Made by a program: the position numbers and the translations under genes. A stretch of 64,000 bases of DNA from Choristoneura fumiferana (taxonomy: Eukaryota; Arthropoda; Insecta; Lepidoptera; Tortricidae). The notes beneath the pieces were generated by a model that had not been told where the DNA came from, did no database searches, and was given only the letters and a program-made list of their open reading frames with translations. The DNA lies in contig NC_133474.1 of the NCBI RefSeq assembly GCF_025370935.1, positions 19,725,740 to 19,789,739 on the forward strand, given 5' to 3'. Shown piece after piece: positions 56,366-64,000 of the stretch (positions are counted from its first letter, which is position 1; each line of letters begins with the position of its first letter).

Positions 56366-56402
56366 GATCTCTAAGTATTATTATTGTTAAGAAGATACTC
56401 AC

Positions 56403-56517
56403 ATAGTCTTCTAGAGTAGGGAGTAGGCCTCAGCTGCCGGCCGACCTGGATGGAGGCGAGGAGCTGTTCTCGGGGGGTCACCTCCCGCCGGCGCGGCGGC
56501 AGCTTGCGTTCTGATGC
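56403..56517 (-). CDS. spir: Spire exon with WH2 D (copy B)
   Basis: 115 bp, phase 0 start and phase 1 end (CTA T|GTGAGT). 38 residues with the WH2 core LLASIQVGRQLRPTP. In series with 56942-57005 (upstream) it continues the reading frame, and its overhanging T is completed by the exon at 17678-17824 to give Phe. This copy is contiguous with the WH2 A/B and KIND exons, so it is the best candidate for the used exon. Confidence 0.9.
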
Positions 56518-56941
56518 CTGCCGAAGGTGTCATATTAGGTAATATTTCGTACGTATTAATTCGCGAAGATCAACATCCAAGTCGTGTTTTTTAAACTGCT
56601 ATCTAGCTTACGAGTAGGTATATGGAAAAAAACGTTTGGAAGACTAACTATTATAATAACCGTAAAAAAATATAGAAATCCTTGATAGAATTTGTTTTGT
56701 AACTATTGTTAAATTAAACAGCTAAACGAAAGAGGTTCAAATCAAATACAAAAGAATTTAATTACGTCGACAATCGAACCGCGAGAAAATCCTTTCAATG
56801 GTGGCTCATGGTTTTTTTCATGTCCACTTCTATTTAACTTTAATTTAAAAAAAGTCTTGGTGTTTTCTTATTTCAGATTCGAGTTACGAGTTTACAGGAA
56901 ATTTATGGAAACAAAAATATAAATCAATGTTCCAAACTTAC

Positions 56942-57005
56942 CTTTTTAAGTGGAGGTCTACTTCTAATAAATTCGAGAATCATTGCGTGTGCGTCTTTCT
57001 TCACA
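56942..57005 (-). CDS. spir: Spire exon with WH2 C (copy B)
   Basis: 64 bp between acceptor TTTCCAACAG and donor AAAAAG|GTAAGT. The first base completes the Ser codon begun by AG at the end of 57092-57264; then VKKDAHAMILEFIRSRPPLKK, the third WH2 unit of Spire. Only 86 bp of intron separates it from WH2 A/B. Confidence 0.92.
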
Positions 57006-57091
57006 CTGTTGGAAAAATAATTTATTAATCCTTAAGTAAACGCAGAAAAAAGCATCGCGATCGTAATGTGGTAATATTATGTGGTACTTAC

Positions 57092-57264
57092 CTCGGTGGT
57101 ATCGCGCCGTCAACCTTTTTTAAAGTATATCTTCTGGATCTGATATCGTCCATGAGGATCTCGTAGGGTGTCATTTCATACTCAATTGGTGTCCTCGAGT
57201 AACATACTTTCTTTAACTTAACACCCATCCTTAATTCTCCGATCACTTGCATCCAAAACCGCGC
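57092..57264 (-). CDS. spir: Spire exon with WH2 A and WH2 B
   Basis: 173 bp between acceptor TTAAATTCCAG and donor CCGAG|GTAAGT; phase 0 start, two bases left at the end. It encodes 57 residues: ARFWMQVIGELRMGVKLKKV (WH2 A, ending in the LKKV motif), then TPYEILMDDIRSRRYTLKKV (WH2 B) and DGAIPP. The order and wording closely follow vertebrate and insect Spire, which binds actin monomers through four WH2 repeats and works with formins. Unique in the window (not duplicated). It begins 34 bp beyond the end of copy B. Confidence 0.95.
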
Positions 57265-57269
57265 CTGGA

Positions 57270-59220
57270 ATTTAAGAATAGCAATGAGTTTCAATTATGA
57301 CGCATTGCTATGAACAAAGCGGCAGGAGCATCAAAAGTTACCAGATGTGAACTAAAATTAACTATGGAACTAATAAAGCTGGCCGTCAATCATTAGAACA
57401 TGAGTAAATATCAATCAAAATCAAAGACATTTTCTTAACACAGTGCACTGATTTATGAAAGCGAAATACTGGGTAGGTAATGAATAAGTAGTCCATTCCA
57501 TTTGCTATTAGGGTTTTTGACTGACTAACGATCAACTTAATCGCAAGTAGTATAAATTATCATACTTTTCTTACATGCATTACAGATAAACAGTGAACGA
57601 AGTATCTCTCTTCTCTATGTCTAACTGATAACGTGAGGGGAATCAAAGCTATTCATTTAAACAACATGAACACGACATTGCACCAGTTTTGGTAATTCTA
57701 CATACTTGAAGGGCTCTCCATATCCTTCGGTTAGACTACAATCGGAAAGGTCGTAAATTAGTCTAAAATTCATAACAATTATTTAAAAATAAGTGGATAA
57801 ATTTACGGTGACATTCTTGCAATTGTCGCACCTTCTTTTCTCTTGCATTTCAAAATACTTCTTGTTTGATCGGGAACAAAGGAAAAAAAGTTTCAATATT
57901 AGTATGTTCTAAAAACCTAAGAGGCAGACTGTCAGCGATTGATGATGTTTGTGCCATTGTGTTCGTTGTTAAGTAATGTATTATCTCAATTAAATTAATC
58001 TAGTTTTTCTACGTATGTCAGGGATAGGTATGCGCATACAGGGGACAAGATCAAGATTATTATTAGTATTTTCTAATGACCTATTTTGTCTCTCCAGATA
58101 AAAATATAAACCTAACATAATACCTAACGTAGGTTAAGCCAAAATACGGATTTTTTACGTGTATCAAAACATTTTGCACCATTGTGTCGTAGTTACTGTC
58201 ACATTTTTTTTACGTAAATTGCTGGAACTGCTAACTTATTCCTGTGTATAATATTATTACTTTTTAGTTTTTCTACTAACTTATATCTCTTTCTTTCTTA
58301 CTCCATATAGGACCATATAGGATGCCTAACTAAGTAATAAGTGACTGAATACCTTCGATATAGATAAAATCGGTAGCATGCAAAATTCCTTAGCCAGCCG
58401 TCCATTAATATTGCATGGGACATACAATGCCGGCACGCAGCTCGCATCGCCGGCGCAATTCACAGCACCCTTTGGTATTCCCTTCATTAAACTTTCTTAT
58501 TTGATCGCGTAGTTTGACATCATAGGTGCCTACTAAGTGTATGTGGTGAGAGTGTTGTATATACCAGACGTTAGATTTATTTAGGATTTCTAGCCCGATC
58601 TATTCTCACTATCGTATAGTCATTGATGATTCATATTATGACACTTCTAATGATACTTGTAGCTCTTACGAAATGTCAAACAGTCAATATTGATGTGTTA
58701 TTTTTTGACGAAGTTTGACATAGATACTACGTGACAGAGATCATCGTAAAATGACTCTACCATAGCGCCGTCTGTTTTTCAGCTATCTGAAAGCTACCCA
58801 GCAATGTAATTTCTTTTTGTTGTGCTACAGACGTTTTCAACCGGTGTACCGTGTATACTTTTAGGTGTGCCGCGATTGCCGCGAAGTGTATGCTGCATTG
58901 AAATCATGAATAGCTATTTTAATGAGAAAATAGTATGAAAACAACTGACGCGTGGCGTGTGCGATTCTCGTTGTCAGGTTGTTATGATAACGGAGCTGAA
59001 GAAATGGCAGGCGGATGGAACCGTCTACGCCCCAGTCCGACTCGCACTTGGCTATTTTTTACTGGTGGGCCGTGAAACTTTGACGAACGAAAAGTGTGCC
59101 ATTATAACCAAAAGGCTGAAAACGCCTGTGCTATATCTATACGTGGACGGGACCATAAAATATCGTTACATAGATAAACCCTGATCCCAGCAGAAATACT
59201 GTGAGGTGTTCCCAACAGTA
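57270..59220. other. Spire intron, nothing recognised
   Basis: AT-rich intron between WH2 A/B and KIND exons. A 75-codon plus-strand open frame at 58957-59184 is unrecognised and without splice support. Confidence 0.45.
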
Positions 59221-59223
59221 GTA

Positions 59224-59369
59224 CAGTCAGCAGCAGCTTAGAAGTGCATGAGCGGCTAGCTGCCCAAAATGATCTACACATTCATAGTTATTACTATTAC
59301 CTTGGCAGTAGAGTTGTGAGTTGTTAATTTTGTGCACCGTAACCGCTCATCCACTTTTGCTGCTGACTG
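59224..59369. mobile_element. Tc1/mariner-type MITE, 146 bp, CAGTCAGCAGCA ends
   Basis: TA|CAGTCAGCAGCAGCTTAG at the left and TTTTGCTGCTGACTG|TA at the right, with inner ATGAGCGG / CCGCTCAT. The end resembles the CAGTCACCAGCA family but the interior differs. Confidence 0.8.
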
Positions 59370-59657
59370 TACATTATAGACTGATATTATGGCTGAGCTT
59401 CTTCGTACATAAAAGTATCCTCATAAGCGTAGATCCAACTAATATCCCTAATCATTATCTGATCATCGCTTCGAACCTAACAATTGGTGCTGTCTTTTGG
59501 GTAGATGAGTTGAAGAAGGGAGCACCAAAAATAGCATACTACTAAAAGTGCGAGCATTGAGTAGGCAGCAGGGTAGACAGTGCCTATCCTGGAATGGACC
59601 CAATGCACGCACGATAACAACACTCAGCCAATCACGTCAGAGCATGCGACAACTCAC

Positions 59658-59858
59658 CCAATCGGAGAACTGCAGCGTGTCGAGGTGCGTGACGGACTCC
59701 TCGGCCGCGCCGAGGTCGCGCGCGCCACCGACGCGTACGCGCGCCAAGAACGACGCCAGCTCCAACGCCTCCGCGACCAGCGCGCGGCAGACGGCGCGGT
59801 AGTGCGCCGCCGCGGTGTCCCGCCCGCGGTGCCCGCCGCCGCAGTGCCACACGCAGCG
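59658..59858 (-). CDS. spir: Spire exon, C-terminal part of the KIND domain
   Basis: 201 bp, 67 complete codons, between acceptor TTGTTGCCCACAG and donor GATTGG|GTGAGT. The peptide contains AAAHYRAVCRALVAEALEL and ASFLARVRVG, then an acidic stretch and LDTLQFSDW. In animal Spire this HYxAVCRAL(F/V)AE block is the end of the KIND domain, the part that binds the tail of Cappuccino/FMN formins. The final DW joins ARFW of the next exon in phase 0, as in other Spire proteins. Strongly GC-rich in an AT-rich setting; the plus-strand and other-frame open readings across it are shadows. The exon or exons for the first half of KIND must lie beyond 64000 or were missed. Confidence 0.93.
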
Positions 59859-59869
59859 CTGTGGGCAAC

Positions 59870-60695
59870 AAACATCATGAGTTAGGAGATCAAAAGTTTT
59901 TAAATCCTCGGAATCCTTTCCTTCTTGACACTGCATAAAGCAAAACCAACAAGACGAGATAAATTATGTCATGAGACAGAAAGGGAACGAAATACTAATA
60001 ATGACGTCTCAGACAAAGATAAAGTATATCTCGTCTCGTTGGCTTTGCGTTACTTTTATACCTACTCTCAGATTGTCCAGTTTACATCTACAAGAAAAAT
60101 CGAGCAAGTTACATTACATTGCGGCGTGGGACAGAGATAAACGAATTCTTCGCGGACGATATCGCGGGTTAAGGCTAGTTATAAATAAAGCAAAGAAACC
60201 AATGAATCGGTTACTCTAAGATATTCCAAGATCCAAGACGCAATTGGCAATTTTAGACGAACTAATACAAGCCACGTATTGCATTACCGGTTGCACTTAA
60301 TACAGATTCAGCTGATAACTGATCCTTTCGATTTTCATTAGCGAAGTAAGTTGCAGTTGCAATAATCTGCATGTTTGATTACCGTCCGTCTGGCCAGCGC
60401 TCCCGTAACATACAGCAACTTGATAGCTTTCATTACGAAAGAATATACCGTTTCCAGCAAATATTCAAAGTTTTTAGATTTTTTTTTTTAACAAATATAA
60501 AGGTCGTGTAACAAACGTGTTCATTTCGGGAAAATGCGCGTTCCGGAGAAGGGTACTTTTTGGGAAATCACACGTTATGTGCAGGTAGATGTATGGTGAA
60601 GCATTACATTTCGAGAAAGAACACTAATTGGGAATACTGCATACGATTTGGGAGAGTAGATTTTGAGCAAAGTACACATTTAGAAAAAAATGGTT
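59870..60695. other. Spire intron, nothing recognised
   Basis: At 60147-60180 the phrase TTCGCGGACGATATCGCGGG is a remnant of the ...GAAGCCGCGGG repeat end. No gene seen. Confidence 0.4.
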
Positions 60696-60699
60696 GTTT

Positions 60700-61050
60700 G
60701 GAAGAGATCGCTTTTAAGCGATAAGACCGTCTAATTCATCTTGCTCGCTAATCCTGCCGTGAAGCAGCAGTGCTTGCACTGTTGTGTTTCGGCGTGGAGA
60801 GTAAGACAGCCGGTGAAATTACTGGCACCTGAGGTATTCCATCTTAGGCCTCTAGGTTGGCAACGCATCTGCAATACCCCTGGCGTTGCAGATGTTTATG
60901 GGCGGTGGTGATCTCTTACCATCAGGAGACCTACTTGCTCGTTTGCCATCCAGTCAAATAAAAAAAAAATTGTCTACCCTGATTTTGTGTTTATATTTTT
61001 AATTTTTTGTACTGATCTTGTGGTGTACAATAAAGAATATTTGTATTTTT
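60700..61050 (+). mobile_element. LINE 3' UTR interrupted by a second LINE 3' end
   Basis: The outer element starts GGAAGAGATCGCTTTTAAGC, GATAAGACCGTC (60700-60730) and resumes near 60970 with TTGTGTTTATATTTTTAATT and GTGTACAATAAAGAATATTT, as in the uninterrupted copy at 12260-12386. The inner piece (about 60755-60970) has AGCAGCAGTGCTTGCACTG, CTGCAATACCCCTGGCGTTG, GGGCGGTGGTGATCTCTTAC and an AAAAAAAAA tail, the plus-strand form of 40820-40945. Confidence 0.72.
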
Positions 61051-61059
61051 ACGGGAATA

Positions 61060-64000
61060 AGTGCTTCACGAGCCTAAGCCATAAAATTGATTAATTTATT
61101 ACTTCTGAGGGACGTATATAAGATTTAATAATAAAGATAAGCGTACTGGCACAAGAAACAGTTCCAATTAGGCAGGGAAAGAAATAAATAAAACTAATAA
61201 AGTAGCTCTAGGGGAAAACGTAGGGAAAAGGAAGAAATGGTCGGTATTTCATCCGAAATAACCGCAGCAAGCCGCGGGGGTCCAGCTTTCTAATACTGCT
61301 TACTCGAATGAATAAAATAAGTTCGTGTATGTTATATTCTACCATATACCAAGAAAACAGTTATTGCTTGTATCCTGTGAAAGTTGCTACTTGTTAATTT
61401 TATTTTAGATCCGATCTTTTTCAGTCTTCTATATGAATTTTATTTGCGAACAAATAAAATAAAGAATTCGTCAAGAAGCAAAAATACAACACTTTGAAGA
61501 GACGACGCAATTTATACAATACAATACAATGATTCTTTATTGTACTAAAAATTCTGCATTAATATTGTTATGGGTTTTCCTGTGATAGTTTAATAACATT
61601 TTTAATGCAGCTGTTTTCATGGTAATTGTCATTCCTTTCCTAAGCAAATAAACGGGTCTTTACTATATCCTAGTACCCAAGCCATTCATAGACAATACTT
61701 ACAGTTAGGCTGCCTGCCTACACATCGCATTTGTCATTTAGCACATTGTCTCCTGTCGCAACAGCTAAGTATGCACTCAAATAACTGGCCCACGCTTCTG
61801 CAAGGTGCAATTGAATGATCCAACATCAAAAGACCAAGATCCAAAAGCAGCGTTTAATTTCTCAATGTTCAGTAACACGAAATAGGGTCGGTTTTCAGTT
61901 AAGACAAATATGGATTTGATACCTTATCGAATGTAATCGTTGAACTGAAAATTTATCCACCGCCTCGGAATGTGATGTATGAATATGTCGCGCTTATTTC
62001 GCAAATCGTTTAATGTAGCATTTAGTAAATCGGTCACGGTTTTGGAATCGAACATTCGATTTGTGCTAATTGTTGGTTTCAAAATTTTGTCGTCAATTAT
62101 TTAAAACGTCACGCGAGGTAGAAATTAAACGGCTGTAGGTAGGTAGGTACTTGAAGTTACTTTGACGAACAAGAAAAATTATCTTTAGGATTTCTCTTTT
62201 AATAATCAACGGCAGAATAGGACATTAGTATATTACTTCTGTTGGAGTATATCATACGCCTAGGGCCTCGCAAAATTTATCTTGTCCAAGCCAAATTTAG
62301 ATAGGTCCTGCGCCGCCACTGATCATAATTATGACTTTTAAATTTAAAAACCCAAAAAAAAGTGTAAGTCAGTAGTTACTTAATCGTAAGTACGCCACGA
62401 ATTTACAAGCGATCTGATTATAGCATTTAATTTCATAATATAAGTACGTTTAAAGTGTGTAGATTCCTTTTAAACGAAGCTCGCATTGCCCAACAATCCA
62501 ATTGTATACAAAGGCGATTCAACTCTAATTGACGCTAACCAAATAACAACAATACATTAGGTTATGATTCAACATGTCAAGGCCGCAGCCGGGGGCGCAC
62601 GATCACTTTCGCAAGTAGCCCGACATCCGACATGACAACATAATACACCGCCGACAACGCCGACACCCGCGGACGGTCATTACCGTACCGCCTGCTATCT
62701 ATAAATCTAGAATAAACAGTGACTTATGGGTTGCCACTTTTGAATTATTTGAACAAAACTTAAAGACATATTTTAACTGAGAGCGGCGTCTCGTGTGGCG
62801 GCTATCGGAACTAAAGGCATAATACCTACACCGAAGTGCCGCAAATCAATGGGTAATTTACCGTGCCGGTATCCGTAACTAGGTTTAATTGTAATTTATA
62901 CTTTAAAGCGTGTAATTGACTTTGCATGTTGATTTATTTCAGTTCCCTCATTTGTCTTGTGTGAATAATGGTAATATGCGTGGCCACATTTCGTGTTTCC
63001 GTCGACTTAGTGGTAGAGAACTAAAACTGCTATATTATTGATGAGCGAGCTGCCCCGGTGACCTACTTCGCCCGGTCCCTTATAAAAAGAGTTTTAACAG
63101 TAAAGAAAACGTACAGAAAATTGCGCTGGAGCACTAGTAAAGCTTCTTTTGAAATGTGCAAAATGCTACCTGTTTCGTCAGTTTTTCATCTTTTCCCGCA
63201 ATCTTCTTTGATTCAATTCCCTTAATCTGTCATCTCCCAGGATAACAGGATCAAAGGAATTTGGCCACAAATTTGTGCCTCTGGGAGAGGACAGGTTAAA
63301 ATCTTCACTAAGGACTTTTCTCCTCGAATGTTAAAGGAAAAATAATTTCAACCAATACCTAACGTACTTGGACTTGGAACTTGATAGGGTTTTTTCACTA
63401 GAATCCAAAGGCATGTTTCCACGGTCTTTGCATAGGTAATAATACAAATAATTAATGAAACAATAGTGGGAACTGGGAAGCCATTATTCCCGAATCAAGA
63501 TCGTTTTTAAATCCGTGTTACTTCATTTACTTCAAGCGGGATGCTCGTGCACGCGCCATGCATGGTATCTAAAAACCACTTTATATTACGGTGTAAACTA
63601 TCTCATATTTTCACTGGTAATATTAATAAAACAGCACTTAAAACTTTCGAAGCTCTATTAGAACTAAATTGTGAAATCTCACGGGAAGTTCGACATAAAA
63701 TCTCCAAGTGATTTAGTACATTTTATTTTACATTCCATTTTCATTCTAATTTTACTGACATTAACTAAAACAAGGTGATTACGGCATAAGTCAGCGCAGT
63801 CGTGATGCTAATGACTAATGATACACTGACATGACTTGGTAACGATAACCGACTGCGGCAACGTATATCGTACAATTATGATCACTTACGCATGGGAATC
63901 ACTTAACAAGTCCATCAAAAACCCGATGGCTTAAAAGCTGGAAGCAAGACGGCTACCATATACAAATGTTTGATAAGAGTTTTGCATGTAATTTATTGAA
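61060..64000. other. Non-coding stretch, nothing firmly recognised
   Basis: At 61515-61560 there is ACAATACAATGATTCTTTATTG, a minus-strand LINE 3' end. A minus-strand open run near 61740-61810 was examined as a possible KIND exon and not accepted. No other gene, RNA or element could be supported. Confidence 0.35.

Larger units (their letters stand above)
44488..57058 (+). repeat. Long direct duplication, copy B (12.6 kb)
   Basis: Collinear with copy A (30756-41641). Extra blocks in B: a foldback insertion (about 45915-46188), the left half of an hAT MITE (46532-46710), an AT-rich block (48497-48795), and about 880 bp with nested elements (52718-53597), plus a 60-bp block near 55713-55772. 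Unlike A, copy B continues without a gap into the Spire WH2 A/B exon. Confidence 0.95.

Noticed and set aside
58957..59184. 75-codon plus-strand frame MCDSRCQVVMITELKKW
   Set aside because: No recognised family, no splice signals, lies in a Spire intron; length is within chance for this composition.
59548..59936. Five overlapping GC-rich frames on both strands
   Set aside because: Only the minus-strand frame with AAAHYRAVCRAL fits Spire; the others are shadows of it.
61740..61810. Minus-strand reading with EAWASYLSAYLA resembling the start of a KIND domain (EEQAW)
   Set aside because: Similarity is only a few residues, it ends in a stop after about 25 codons and the splice signals do not give a frame consistent with the next Spire exon.

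Overview
The window is nuclear DNA from a moth or butterfly (Lepidoptera). It is AT-rich and almost entirely intronic or intergenic. It is packed with repeats typical of Lepidoptera: a Metulj-like tRNA-derived SINE, RTE and other LINE 3' ends, TA-flanked palindromic MITEs, hAT MITEs and foldback elements. No bacterial or viral gene is visible. The order-level call is inference from repeat content and gene structure.

Two protein-coding genes are recognisable. The first is the actin nucleator Spire on the minus strand. Its exons run from right to left: KIND-domain end (59658-59858), WH2 A/B (57092-57264), WH2 C (56942-57005), WH2 D (56403-56517), then two linker exons (17678-17824 and 8253-8365). 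All six join in frame with canonical splice sites. The first exons (start of KIND) and the last ones (Spire box, FYVE-like) lie outside the window or were not found. The second gene is the last exon of a two-pore-domain (K2P/TWIK-type) potassium channel on the plus strand (43809-44513). As assembled, it sits antisense inside a Spire intron.

The dominant structure is a pair of long direct copies. Copy A (30756-41641) and copy B (44488-57058) are near-identical. They are separated by a 100-N gap that begins exactly where A ends, a minisatellite with a second N run, a LINE tail and the K2P exon. Both copies carry the Spire WH2 C and WH2 D exons with no base difference that I can see. Introns differ by scattered substitutions and by clear transposon-level differences. 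Exon phases show that the two exon sets cannot both be spliced in series: D joined to the next C reads into an immediate stop. The simplest reading is two uncollapsed haplotypes placed end to end. A real recent segmental duplication remains possible, because the left flanks of A and B are unrelated.

Layout: 1-8.2 kb is non-coding with a nuclear insertion of mitochondrial ATP6 (3432-3680) and an hAT MITE; 8.2-30.7 kb is Spire intron sequence with RTE, hAT, Tc1-like and foldback elements; 30.7-57.1 kb is the duplication with the gap and K2P exon; 57.1-59.9 kb holds the 5' Spire exons; 60-64 kb is non-coding with a LINE-in-LINE insertion. Repeat assignments rest on pattern recognition and visible TIRs and target-site duplications, not on a database search.
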